From Limosilactobacillus caecicola (GTDB taxonomy: Bacteria > Bacillota > Bacilli > Lactobacillales > Lactobacillaceae), in contig NZ_CALPCI010000002.1 of NCBI RefSeq assembly GCF_943192935.1, forward strand, positions 62,001 through 126,000: a stretch of 64,000 nucleotides of DNA, read 5' to 3'. The notes below the pieces were generated by a model, which had not been told where the DNA came from, did not search any database, and saw only the letters and a list, made by a program, of their open reading frames with translations. Shown here in pieces: positions 43,596-51,122 of this stretch (the stretch's first letter is position 1; every line of letters begins with the position of its first letter). Made by a program: the position numbers and the translations under genes.

Positions 43596-44471
43596 ATGAA
43601 GATTGCGGTAGTTACCGACAGTACAGCTTACCTAACCGCAAAGGAAGTAGCGGATTATAACATTAAGGTGGTCCCGATTCCATTTACCATTGATGGAAAG
43701 GACTACCAAGAAGGTGTCGATATCTCGACTGATGACTTTTATCGTGAACTGAAGACGTCGAAAACTTTCCCGAGCACCTCGCAACCGCCAATTGGTGAGA
43801 TGATGGAGATCTACCAACAATTGGCTGACGAAGGCTACGAAGCCGTCATCAGTATCCACTTGGCGTCCAGTATTTCTGGATTTATCAACAACATTCAGTT
43901 GTTAGCTGACCAGATGAAGGATACGATCCGAATTGTGCCATTTGATTCCCAAATTACGGTGAAGTTAATGGGGCAGTTGGCGATTGAAGCGGCCACCTTG
44001 GTGGAACAGGGGGATGACGTTGATACCATTATTGATAAATTAACCCAGTTACGCGCGACTATTCACGATGACTTTGTCGTGGACGATTTACAAAACTTGG
44101 TCCGCGGTGGTCGTTTATCCAACGCGTCGGCATTTGTGGGGTCAATCCTACGTATTAAGCCGCTTTTGTCCTTTGACAACCCCAACCACGCGATTGAAGC
44201 TTTTGAAAAAGTCCGTTCCATGAAGCGGGCGAAGCAACGGGTTGAACAAATCTTTGATGAAACATTGGCCAAAACCGCTTACCCGGTGCGGGCTTACGTC
44301 TTCCATGCGGCCGCTGAAGAAGCTGGCCAAAAGTGGCTGGATGAGCTCCAAGAGCGCCATCCTGACATTGATTTTGAACTTTCCTACTTTGGCCCCGTCA
44401 TTGGGGTCCACCTTGGCCAAGGTGCCTTAGCGCTGGGCTGGATGCAAGACACGAGAAAGAAGTCGTTATAA
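43596..44471 (+). CDS. DegV family fatty-acid-binding protein
   Basis: A 291-residue protein of the DegV/FakB family. Members bind a fatty acid and, as FakB, present it to the kinase FakA for incorporation into phospholipid. Visible motifs are VVTDSTAYLT, the FPSTSQPP loop, SIHLASSISGFINN and RGGRLSNASAFVGSILRIKPLL. The C-terminal part ends GPVIGVHLGQGALALGWM. GGAGGAA precedes ATG 43596. It is coupled to the next membrane protein gene by a one-base overlap. Which fatty acid it binds cannot be told. Confidence 0.92.
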   Translation: MKIAVVTDSTAYLTAKEVADYNIKVVPIPFTIDGKDYQEGVDISTDDFYRELKTSKTFPSTSQPPIGEMMEIYQQLADEGYEAVISIHLASSISGFINNIQLLADQMKDTIRIVPFDSQITVKLMGQLAIEAATLVEQGDDVDTIIDKLTQLRATIHDDFVVDDLQNLVRGGRLSNASAFVGSILRIKPLLSFDNPNHAIEAFEKVRSMKRAKQRVEQIFDETLAKTAYPVRAYVFHAAAEEAGQKWLDELQERHPDIDFELSYFGPVIGVHLGQGALALGWMQDTRKKSL

Positions 44472-45016
44472 TGAAAAAGTGGAGTTGGTGGATCGGCTTA
44501 ACGATCCTGGCAATTGTTCTGGGCTTTGTTCAGTGGCGCTATCCGCTGCCAACAGGGACGCTCAATGTCCAAATTGCGGGGGTAGTGGTCTTGGCAGTTG
44601 CAGTCGCGGTTGACCTGCCGTTGAGTTATGGGACCTTTATTTTATGGACCATCAGTATGATGCTCGGCAACGTGAACGAATGGTGGACAGCGGTGCCCGT
44701 GTTATTTGCGCTGGTGGCTGTGTCACTGGTACTTAAGTGGCATTCACGGCTGGACCTTCACTTTACCCACACCCAGGCGATTAATTTTGGCTTGATTGCT
44801 GGAGCGTGCCAATTAGTTGGCATGTTGGTGATCGTGGCAGTGCAAGCGATGTTAGCAACGGGACAGTGGGACGATTTTGTGACCATCTTACGGGTGAGTG
44901 TTCCTGCGGCGCTGTTAGGTGGTCTCCTAGTCTGTTTATTGTTGCCACCAGCAACCTTACTCGTGCGGCACTTTACGGAAGAACCTCAAGAACCAGACAG
45001 TAATAAAAATGAATAA
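44471..45016 (+). CDS. Unrecognised multi-spanning membrane protein
   Basis: A 181-residue protein with about five to six hydrophobic segments (roughly 7-22, 30-50, 55-65, 75-88, 104-130, 140-165) and a polar C-terminus. I do not recognise the family with confidence; the size and topology resemble small integral membrane proteins of the ECF substrate-binding kind, but no signature supports that. The ATG shares the last base of the degV stop codon (TAATG), so the two are translated together. A role related to the DegV protein is inference. Its stop codon lies within a 42-base perfect palindrome. Confidence 0.7.
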   Translation: MKKWSWWIGLTILAIVLGFVQWRYPLPTGTLNVQIAGVVVLAVAVAVDLPLSYGTFILWTISMMLGNVNEWWTAVPVLFALVAVSLVLKWHSRLDLHFTHTQAINFGLIAGACQLVGMLVIVAVQAMLATGQWDDFVTILRVSVPAALLGGLLVCLLLPPATLLVRHFTEEPQEPDSNKNE

Positions 45017-45049
45017 GGAGATTGGCGATCGCCAATCTCCTTATTCATT
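45008..45049. terminator. Perfect 42-base palindrome, bidirectional terminator
   Basis: Two 21-base arms meet with no spacer at 45028/45029 (centre GGCGATCGCC, outer AATGAATAAGGAG and its complement). The palindrome includes the stop codon of the membrane protein gene and reaches into the stop codon of the convergent HD gene at 45048-45050. As RNA it folds with a four-base loop; tails are only moderately T-rich. Confidence 0.8.
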
Positions 45050-45704
45050 ATGCGTTGGAATCCCATTCCTGTTTAAATTCATCCAGAAAGTCCAACATCA
45101 CCTGTTGGCGATGTTCCGCAATTTTCTTTGCCGTGGCAGTATTTAACAAGCCTTTGATCTTCAGTAATTTTTCGTAAAAGTGGTTAATGATGGTTTCGTG
45201 ACTCAGGTCGCGGTAATCTTGCCGCGATAATTGTTCACGGGGCTTAATCGTAGGATCGTAAATGCGTTCACCATGTTTACCACCGAAGTAGATGGCGCGA
45301 ACGATGCCAATTCCACCAATGGCATCAAGCCAATCGGCGTCTTGGACGACTTGACCCTCGGCGGAAAGGGTTGGTCGGTCACCATCGAGGGTTTTGGCAA
45401 AGGACATCTGGGTGATGATCTCCATGATGGTCGTGATTTGATCTTGGGTAAAGTCAATTTTTCGCAAAAATTCCCGGAGTTCGTCCTGCGCTTCTTTGAC
45501 ATTCATGACCAATTTTTCATCAATCGTGTCATGCAAGTATGCTGCAACGACGGCTGTAAATTCATCGACAGGTTCTTCCTGCGCAATTCGTTTGGTCATT
45601 TTGACGACTCGCCGAATGTGGTCCAGGCCGTGGCCGGTAAGGTCAGTGCCTAATTTTTGAATTGTGTAATGTTTGACAGCATCTAACTGTGCTGCTGGTT
45701 CCAT
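45048..45704 (-). CDS. HD-domain hydrolase (YedJ/YpgQ-like)
   Basis: A 218-residue metal-dependent phosphohydrolase of the HD superfamily. Metal ligands seen are His29 in GHGLDHIRRV, His58-Asp59 in YLHDTID, and the later Asp in VQDADWLDAIGGIG, which is characteristic of the YedJ/YpgQ-like subgroup. Bacillus YpgQ hydrolyses nucleoside triphosphates with Mn2+; whether this homologue does is not visible. GAGAGGAAC precedes ATG 45704, slightly far. The convergent neighbour shares a palindromic terminator. Confidence 0.88.
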   Translation of the reverse strand: MEPAAQLDAVKHYTIQKLGTDLTGHGLDHIRRVVKMTKRIAQEEPVDEFTAVVAAYLHDTIDEKLVMNVKEAQDELREFLRKIDFTQDQITTIMEIITQMSFAKTLDGDRPTLSAEGQVVQDADWLDAIGGIGIVRAIYFGGKHGERIYDPTIKPREQLSRQDYRDLSHETIINHFYEKLLKIKGLLNTATAKKIAEHRQQVMLDFLDEFKQEWDSNA

Positions 45705-45778
45705 ATGTGCAAACCGTTCCTCTCATCATTATTAGAATTAAGGGTAAATCATGTCTTCATTAATCGCAACCCCTTCGG

Positions 45779-45784
45779 TATAAT
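45779..45784 (+). promoter_or_regulatory. Predicted -10 box of the GT8 gene
   Basis: TATAAT at 45779-45784, 22 bases before the start codon. The -35 region (TTCATT at 17-base spacing) is a poor match. Confidence 0.45.
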
Positions 45785-45806
45785 ATCTTCGATAGGAGGA
45801 GTAACG

Positions 45807-46625
45807 ATGAACTTACTATTTTCGATTGATGACCGTTTTTATCGTCAATTATTGACGGTCCTATATTCCATTCATTTAAATACTCAAGTGGCTGACGTTG
45901 ATGTCTATGTCATCGTCACTTCAACCTTCCAGCACGACCAAGAGCTCGAACAAGGGTGTTCGAAACTAGGGATGAATTACCATCCAGTAGTGATCCCAGA
46001 TGACGCCTTTGCGGACGCCCCGGTTACTGACCGCTACCCGAAAACAATTTATTACCGTCTATTAGCCCATTTATACTTACCGAAAGACCTACACCGGATC
46101 CTTTACTTGGATGCTGATTTGCTTTGTATCAATGATCTCCAATCGTTGTATGAACTTGACTTAACCGGATATCTATATGCTTCGGCGATTCACACCAACT
46201 TAACGAATGCGACCGAAGTCATTAATAAAATTCGGCTCCAAAATTTCGATGCGGATGGTTACTACAATTCGGGAGTGCTCTTGATGAACCTCGATGAGAT
46301 TCGTCACCGGGTTAAGCCGGCTGATATTTTTAAGTACATTCAGGACCACGTTTTGCTTTTGCCTGACCAAGACGTATTCAATGCCCTGTACGGGAGAGCC
46401 GTGCGGAGCGTCCCGGACCAGCTCTATAATTTAGATACGCGGAACTTGCGGATTTATGAAACGATCTCCATCGGTAAATGGACCCTTGATTGGGTGATCA
46501 AACATACCGTCATCCTTCACTATTGTGGCAGGGATAAACCGTGGCTACCGAATGTTAATCACGGCCGGTTGACTGGACTCTACAAACAATATTTCCAGAT
46601 GGCAGGCCGCCTATTGCAGCTTTAG
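45807..46625 (+). CDS. Glycosyltransferase family 8 protein
   Basis: A 272-residue retaining glycosyltransferase with GT-A fold. It shows NLLFSIDDRFYRQLLTVLYS at the N-terminus, the metal-binding DxD as DAD at 102-104 (RILYLDADLL), YYNSGVLLMNLDEIR, LPDQDVFNAL and HYCGRDKPW with a conserved His. GT8 proteins in lactobacilli add galactose or glucose to lipopolysaccharide-like or lipoteichoic acid precursors; the acceptor here is unknown. GGAGGAG precedes ATG 45807; an open frame upstream to 45705 has no ribosome binding site. The 3' end overlaps the convergent HhH-GPD gene by 15 bases. Confidence 0.9.
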   Translation: MNLLFSIDDRFYRQLLTVLYSIHLNTQVADVDVYVIVTSTFQHDQELEQGCSKLGMNYHPVVIPDDAFADAPVTDRYPKTIYYRLLAHLYLPKDLHRILYLDADLLCINDLQSLYELDLTGYLYASAIHTNLTNATEVINKIRLQNFDADGYYNSGVLLMNLDEIRHRVKPADIFKYIQDHVLLLPDQDVFNALYGRAVRSVPDQLYNLDTRNLRIYETISIGKWTLDWVIKHTVILHYCGRDKPWLPNVNHGRLTGLYKQYFQMAGRLLQL

Positions 46626-47255
46626 AGTATCCCCAGCGAGAAAACTCGCACTAAAGCGGTCTTGACCACGGAAATACTGTTTACCGAATTCATCAATTAA
46701 CCCGTGGAATTCCTGGGCATCGGGCACTGAAAATTCAGGACCGAATTGGTATTGCTTCGCCAAGGATTGGTAGTCAGCTAACCCGGTCACTCCTAAATGG
46801 GTGAAGAGGGTTCGTGCGTACTTATCACTGACGAAGACTGGTTGCTCGAACACGTAGGTGCGGAGGACATCGGCGGTTTCATTGCCGATGCCACGCAGTT
46901 TCAGAAGGGTGGCGCGGAGCTGGCTTCCATAACGAGCCGTCACTGCCTGGTCAATAAAGTCAAATTTTTGGTACCATCGGAAGAATTCGTGAATCGCGCG
47001 GCTCTTATTCTTAAAGAAGCCTGCCGGCCGCACTAACTCCTGTAATTTTGTCAAGTCTAGCTGGGCCAAAACTGCGCCAGCAAAGTTAGTGGCTTGGCGG
47101 AGATTTTCGACGGCCCGTTCAGCATTCGTTGAATTGGTGTTTTGGATTAAAATGGCTCCACAAATGATTTCATTTTTAGAATCGGCGGGCCACCAGCCAG
47201 TGGGACCCATGCGGTGCAGCATTTTATGGTAAAGTTGGTAGACGGTTAATTCCAT
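46611..47255 (-). CDS. HhH-GPD DNA glycosylase, endonuclease III-related (MagIII-like)
   Basis: A 214-residue base-excision repair protein. The helix-hairpin-helix is LRGIGNETADVL (120-131) and the catalytic Asp is Asp144 in VFVSDKYARTLF. The Lys of bifunctional endonuclease III (GVGRKTA) is Glu126, and no C-terminal four-cysteine iron-sulfur loop is present. This points to a monofunctional glycosylase of the MagIII/3-methyladenine kind rather than to Nth. GGGAG precedes ATG 47255. It overlaps the GT8 gene tail-to-tail. Confidence 0.87.
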   Translation of the reverse strand: MELTVYQLYHKMLHRMGPTGWWPADSKNEIICGAILIQNTNSTNAERAVENLRQATNFAGAVLAQLDLTKLQELVRPAGFFKNKSRAIHEFFRWYQKFDFIDQAVTARYGSQLRATLLKLRGIGNETADVLRTYVFEQPVFVSDKYARTLFTHLGVTGLADYQSLAKQYQFGPEFSVPDAQEFHGLIDEFGKQYFRGQDRFSASFLAGDTLKLQ

Positions 47256-47294
47256 TTTATTCTCCCTGAAATTCTTGGTAATTTTTACAATTTT

Positions 47295-47323
47295 ATTATA
47301 ATCTTATTTACTTTTTGTTAGAA
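47295..47323 (-). promoter_or_regulatory. Promoter of the HhH-GPD gene
   Basis: Minus strand TTCTAA (47323-47318) and TATAAT (47300-47295), 17 bases apart. It stands back to back with the promoter of the GNAT gene. Confidence 0.5.
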
Positions 47324-47325
47324 GT

Positions 47326-47354
47326 TTGCGATTTTGAATTTTCTTCGGTAAAAT
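47326..47354 (+). promoter_or_regulatory. Promoter of the GNAT gene
   Basis: TTGCGA (47326-47331) and TAAAAT (47349-47354) are 17 bases apart, 42 bases before the start codon. Confidence 0.6.
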
Positions 47355-47395
47355 AGTTTACTGTGATTAAATTCAAATACAAGAAAGAAGGTTGC

Positions 47396-47923
47396 ATGAT
47401 GCACATTGAAAAAGCGCAATTAAAAGATTACGATCAGATTATCGCAATTTTAAAAGATGGTAGTAACCAATTGGCAGAAAAGGGGATTGACCAATGGCAA
47501 GGTGATTACCCTAACCCTGAACATGTCAAAGAAGATGTGCAAAATGGCTATGCCTACCTTGTGCACTCTGCTGATGACGAGACGGTGGGGACGATTACGA
47601 TCCTTCCAGCGCCTGACCACGCCTACGATGAACTTGATGGGGGATGGTTGATGGAGACAGATGCCTACCTGACTATTCACCGTTTAGCAATTCACTCTGA
47701 TCATGCGGGGAAGGGCTACGCTTCTAAATTATTTGAAGAGGTCATTAACTATATTAAGACTAACCGTACTGATATCCAATCCATCCGGATTGATACCCAC
47801 GAAGACAACAAGGCCATGCAACACTTGATTACCAAGAGTGGCTTTACCCGGGTCGGGACCTTGCATGGGGTTTACCGTCCGAAGGAAATCAGCTACGTTT
47901 ACGAAATGCTGACGCAAAACTAA
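47396..47923 (+). CDS. GNAT-family N-acetyltransferase
   Basis: A 175-residue acetyl-CoA-dependent acyltransferase. It shows the N-terminal strand MHIEKAQLKDYDQIIAIL, the core IHRLAIHSDHAGKGYASKLFEEV with the CoA loop HAGKGYA (Q/RxxGxG/A type), and the C-terminal block HEDNKAMQHLITKSGFTRVG. Substrate not known; proteins of this length acting on small amines or peptides are common. AGAAGG precedes ATG 47396; ATG 47399 is an alternative start. Confidence 0.9.
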   Translation: MMHIEKAQLKDYDQIIAILKDGSNQLAEKGIDQWQGDYPNPEHVKEDVQNGYAYLVHSADDETVGTITILPAPDHAYDELDGGWLMETDAYLTIHRLAIHSDHAGKGYASKLFEEVINYIKTNRTDIQSIRIDTHEDNKAMQHLITKSGFTRVGTLHGVYRPKEISYVYEMLTQN

Positions 47924-47938
47924 AATCAATGACGTAAC

Positions 47939-47999
47939 ATAAGCGACCGGCAGGCGTGAGGATGGTGAACCGTTTTCTCCTGTGTCGATCGCTTTTCTT
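47939..47999 (+). terminator. Long hairpin after the GNAT gene
   Basis: AAGCGA (47941-47946) pairs with TCGCTT (47989-47994) and CAGG with CCTG further in, followed by TTCTTA. It is imperfect, but the only terminator candidate between this gene and the alcohol dehydrogenase gene. Confidence 0.5.
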
Positions 48000-48053
48000 A
48001 TGGTCAATTGGCGGAACTAATTAATTACTGGAAAGATCGCTTGTAAGGAGCAT

Positions 48054-48081
48054 TTGCAGGCAGAGTGGGATCTGTTAAAAT
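48054..48081 (+). promoter_or_regulatory. Promoter of the alcohol dehydrogenase gene
   Basis: TTGCAG (48054-48059) and TAAAAT (48076-48081), 16 bases apart, about 50 bases before the start codon. Confidence 0.6.
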
Positions 48082-48134
48082 TAAAGATACAGATGATCAC
48101 AACTGTTGAACATGCTTAAGGGAGGACAAAAGAG

Positions 48135-49229
48135 ATGAAAATTAAAGCAACGATTGCCAAACAGCAGGGTACCCCAATCACGGTTGAAGAGGTCATCCTG
48201 GATGATCCAAAGCCCAATGAGGTCTTGATTAAGACGGTCGCCACGGGGATTTGTCATACCGACGTGGCTGGTCGGGACATGGGGATGACCCCGTACCCGG
48301 TGGCCTTGGGTCACGAGGGTGCCGGCATTGTTGAAAGGGTCGGCAGCACCGTGACCTCTGTCAAACCAGGGGATCACGTGGTGGTTTCCTTTGGCTACTG
48401 TGGTCATTGTAAAAATTGTTTGTCTGGCCATCCAGCCAAGTGCATCCATTTGAATGAACTCTGCTTTGGTGGGGCCAACTACGATGGCACTCACCGCCTC
48501 CATACGTTAGACGGTGAAGACATCAGCACCTTCTTTGGTCAATCGTCGCTAGCTGACCACATTGTGGCGGACGAGCATAATGTCGTGAAGGTTGCCCCAG
48601 ACGTCGATCTAAAGTACCTCGGCTCGCTGGGCTGTGGCTTCCAAACCGGGGCCGGGACGATCTTTAATAGCGTTAAGCCGGAGTTTGATAGCACCATTGT
48701 GATTACTGGTGCCGGTGGGGTTGGTTTAGCTGCAGTAATGGCGGCCAACCTCTATAACCCAGATCACTTGGTCGTAATTGATCGTCATGATGATAAGTTA
48801 GCTGTGGCCAAGGAACTTGGCGCGACGGATGTGATCAACACGGCGAAGGTTGACGATGTCGAACAGGCCCTCCGGGGAATTGTGCCTGACGGCCTTGATT
48901 ACGCAGTGGACTCAATCGGATATGCCCCACTGATTACGAACTTGCTGCACGCCCTGGGAACTGATGGCAAACTCTACTTAATCGGGATTGCTGGGCAACT
49001 CGATTTAACAGGGATGGATATCATGGGTGAATCAAAGCAGGTAATTGGCCTGATTGAAGGGGACGCGATTCCACAACTATTCATTCCATCGATGGTTAAA
49101 TACTTCAAGAAGGGCAAGTTCCCAGTCGACAAGTTAATGAAATTCTACCCGGCTGATCAAATTAACCAGGCCTTTGATGACTTCACTGGCGGTAAAGTTA
49201 TCAAACCGGTGATCGTCTTTGACGACTAA
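48135..49229 (+). CDS. Zinc-dependent alcohol dehydrogenase (MDR family)
   Basis: A 364-residue NAD-dependent medium-chain dehydrogenase. Catalytic zinc ligands are Cys40 (GICHTD) and His60-Glu61 (ALGHEGAG); the four structural zinc cysteines are Cys89, Cys92, Cys95 and Cys103. The Rossmann motif is ITGAGGVGLAAVMAA. The sequence is closest to the aryl/benzyl alcohol and class III-like branch, so an aromatic or medium-chain alcohol is a fair guess, not proven. GGGAGGA precedes ATG 48135. Monocistronic, with its own promoter and strong terminator. Confidence 0.92.
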   Translation: MKIKATIAKQQGTPITVEEVILDDPKPNEVLIKTVATGICHTDVAGRDMGMTPYPVALGHEGAGIVERVGSTVTSVKPGDHVVVSFGYCGHCKNCLSGHPAKCIHLNELCFGGANYDGTHRLHTLDGEDISTFFGQSSLADHIVADEHNVVKVAPDVDLKYLGSLGCGFQTGAGTIFNSVKPEFDSTIVITGAGGVGLAAVMAANLYNPDHLVVIDRHDDKLAVAKELGATDVINTAKVDDVEQALRGIVPDGLDYAVDSIGYAPLITNLLHALGTDGKLYLIGIAGQLDLTGMDIMGESKQVIGLIEGDAIPQLFIPSMVKYFKKGKFPVDKLMKFYPADQINQAFDDFTGGKVIKPVIVFDD

Positions 49230-49232
49230 ATA

Positions 49233-49279
49233 AAAAACTGATGTGCCAACGCTTCTCGCGTTACACATCAGTTTTTTTT
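49233..49279. terminator. Bidirectional terminator after the alcohol dehydrogenase gene
   Basis: AAAAAACTGATGTG pairs with CACATCAGTTTTTT, with an inner AACGC/GCGTT stem. There is a T-run of eight on the right and an A-run on the left. Confidence 0.95.
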
Positions 49280-49298
49280 ATTTTCACTGCGTTTTCAA

Positions 49299-49619
49299 TT
49301 AATCGGTCCAGATCTGCTTAGCAATGTTAAATGCGGACCAGGCATTTGGCCAACCAACGTAGAAGGCCAGGTGGGTAATGACTTCGACGATTTCGTCTTT
49401 GGTGACCCCGTGTTTCTTGGCCAACTTCATGTGAGCCGGTAATTGTTCAAAGGCTTGCTTGGTGATTAAGGCGGAGACGGTAATCATGCTCCAGTCACGT
49501 GGGGAAAGTTCTTTTTCCCGGGACCAAACCTCCCCAAATAAGACATCATCGTTGAGTTCAGCAAACTTCGGCGCAAATTCACCCAAGTTGTCACGACCAG
49601 CAGTTTGTTTTTCAACCAT
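49299..49619 (-). CDS. Carboxymuconolactone decarboxylase-family protein
   Basis: A 106-residue all-helical protein of the CMD/AhpD-like fold (ELSPRDWSMITVSALITKQA, LPAHMKLAKKHGVTKDEIVEVI, HLAFYVGWPNAWSAF). The CxxC of AhpD peroxidase partners is absent, so it belongs to the decarboxylase-like branch. AGGAGG precedes ATG 49619. It is co-transcribed with the cupin gene 18 bases upstream; CMD-cupin pairs controlled by a LysR protein are widespread. The reaction is not known. Confidence 0.88.
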   Translation of the reverse strand: MVEKQTAGRDNLGEFAPKFAELNDDVLFGEVWSREKELSPRDWSMITVSALITKQAFEQLPAHMKLAKKHGVTKDEIVEVITHLAFYVGWPNAWSAFNIAKQIWTD

Positions 49620-49637
49620 TTTGAAAACCTCCTTGAA

Positions 49638-50051
49638 TTAACCTAAGGTGTTGTAGTAATCGTCATCGACTTTTTCGAGCCATTCACTAGTTCCCTTGGT
49701 AATCGCAATGTGGGAGAACCAGGAATCCTTGGTGGCACCGTGCCAGTGCTTGACACCTTCATGAATGGCTACGACATCGCCGGGGTGTAGCAGTTGTGGC
49801 TTCTTGCCTTCTTCTTGGTACCAGCCTTCACCGGCAGTCACTAAGAGAATTTGGAAGCCATCGTGGTGAATATGCCAGTCATTCCGGCACCCTGGTTCAA
49901 AGTTGACGTTAGCAACATTAACGTCGATATTGTCATCAGTGCCTACTAAACCATTGAGGTAGCTGGTACCGATAAAGTACTTGGCGAAGGCAACGTTTTT
50001 ATCACCAAAGCCAAAGAGGTCATTTTTTACTTCATTTTCATTTTTAGCCAT
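49638..50051 (-). CDS. Cupin-domain protein
   Basis: A 137-residue single-domain cupin. The metal-binding motif 1 is WHIHHDGFQILLVTAGEGWY and motif 2 is PGDVVAIHEGVKHWHGA, giving the usual His-His-Gln/Glu-His set. ATG 50051 follows GGAGGAA; an in-frame ATG 15 bases upstream lacks one. First gene of the cupin-CMD operon, with a strong promoter and a LysR box upstream. Such pairs are induced by reactive carbonyls or aromatic compounds in other bacteria; here that is inference. Confidence 0.9.
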   Translation of the reverse strand: MAKNENEVKNDLFGFGDKNVAFAKYFIGTSYLNGLVGTDDNIDVNVANVNFEPGCRNDWHIHHDGFQILLVTAGEGWYQEEGKKPQLLHPGDVVAIHEGVKHWHGATKDSWFSHIAITKGTSEWLEKVDDDYYNTLG

Positions 50052-50083
50052 TTTGCATTCCTCCAATTTGATTTGTTGAATTC

Positions 50084-50112
50084 ATTATAGGAAGCACGAC
50101 TAACAATGTGAA
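50084..50112 (-). promoter_or_regulatory. Promoter of the cupin-CMD operon
   Basis: On the minus strand TTCACA (50112-50107) and TATAAT (50089-50084) are 17 bases apart: eleven of twelve consensus bases. The predicted transcription start is near 50077. Confidence 0.8.
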
Positions 50113-50132
50113 ATGCCTATTTATAATCTTGC

Positions 50133-50153
50133 TTCATACAAATAATGCATGAA
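50133..50153. promoter_or_regulatory. LysR-type recognition box (T-N11-A)
   Basis: TTCAT-N11-ATGAA is a perfect inverted repeat with the T-N11-A spacing of LysR regulators. Its centre is about 66 bases upstream of the predicted cupin transcription start, the usual recognition position. It also lies over the promoter of the divergent lysR gene, whose extended -10 TGTTATAAT is at 50155-50163. Activation of the operon with autorepression follows from this geometry. Confidence 0.8.
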
Positions 50154-50185
50154 CTGTTATAATGATTGAGAAGGGAATGATGACA

Positions 50186-51067
50186 ATGGAGACTCGGGTT
50201 CTCAAGTACTTTTTGGAAGTCGCCAAACTCAATAATATTACCAAGGCGGCGGAAAAGCTCCATATTACCCAACCGACGTTATCCCGGCAAATTATGGAGT
50301 TAGAAAAGGAAGTCGGGGTGCCGCTGTTTGACCGTGAAAAGCGCCAAATGCGGCTTAACCAGGCGGGGGCCCTGTTTCAAGAACGGGCCCAGGCCATTTT
50401 GAACCTTCTGGACCAAACTGAGCAACAACTGTCGACCGTTGGCCACCAGCTATCGGGCATGATCAACCTCGGCATGGTGGAGAGCGTGGTGGCCGATTTT
50501 CTGATGGACCAGGTGGCTGCCTTTCAGGACCAATATCCCAACGTCCGCTTTAATATCTTTGATGGCGATGGTGATACCTTGCGGGGACGCCTTGATCAGG
50601 GCCTCTGCGATTTAGTGGCGTTGATTGAACCGGTGGAAGCGGCGAAGTATAATTATTTCACTCTGCCGACCCGTGAACGGTGGGGGCTGATCATGCGGGC
50701 GGATGATCCACTGGCCAAGCGCCATCAGATTATGGCTCATGACCTTTACCAGTTGCCATTGATTGTTGGACGGCGGAGTATCGTGCGGGATGATATTACT
50801 GATCTGATGCACTTAGACCCCAACAAGCTGGATTGGCGGATCCAAATCAATTTACCGGCCAATGCTCAACGGTTGGTCTTGTCTGGCAAGTATTATCATT
50901 TTGGCATTTATGGGGTGTACAAAAAGTATCATGATCCCCGTTTGGCGTTTGTCCCGTTCTCTCCGGAAAAAACGTCCGGCCATTTGCTGGCCTGGCGCAA
51001 AAATATGCAACTAGCGCCGGCGAGTGAAAAGTTCCTCCAATTTGTGGCGGAACAGACGGTCCACTAA
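50186..51067 (+). CDS. LysR-type transcriptional regulator
   Basis: A 293-residue regulator with an N-terminal winged helix-turn-helix (METRVLKYFLEVAKLNNITK, then AAEKLHITQPTLSRQIMELE) and a periplasmic-binding-like effector domain (about 90-290). The start is set by its own promoter: the -10 box overlaps the ATG at 50162, so that ATG cannot be used. AAGGG at 50171-50175 serves ATG 50180 or, more likely, ATG 50186, which gives the usual METR beginning. It is divergent from cupin-CMD with a T-N11-A box between, so it very likely controls them. The inducer is unknown. Confidence 0.92.
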   Translation: METRVLKYFLEVAKLNNITKAAEKLHITQPTLSRQIMELEKEVGVPLFDREKRQMRLNQAGALFQERAQAILNLLDQTEQQLSTVGHQLSGMINLGMVESVVADFLMDQVAAFQDQYPNVRFNIFDGDGDTLRGRLDQGLCDLVALIEPVEAAKYNYFTLPTRERWGLIMRADDPLAKRHQIMAHDLYQLPLIVGRRSIVRDDITDLMHLDPNKLDWRIQINLPANAQRLVLSGKYYHFGIYGVYKKYHDPRLAFVPFSPEKTSGHLLAWRKNMQLAPASEKFLQFVAEQTVH

Positions 51068-51073
51068 AAAATT

Positions 51074-51082
51074 TGGTATAAT
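51074..51082 (+). promoter_or_regulatory. Extended -10 promoter of the CNNM/CorC gene
   Basis: TGGTATAAT at 51074-51082 is a perfect extended -10 element, about 40 bases before the start codon; no clear -35 box. Confidence 0.6.
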
Positions 51083-51122
51083 TAAGTACTAGACTTAACA
51101 GAAAAAGGTGTGAACGAAATAT

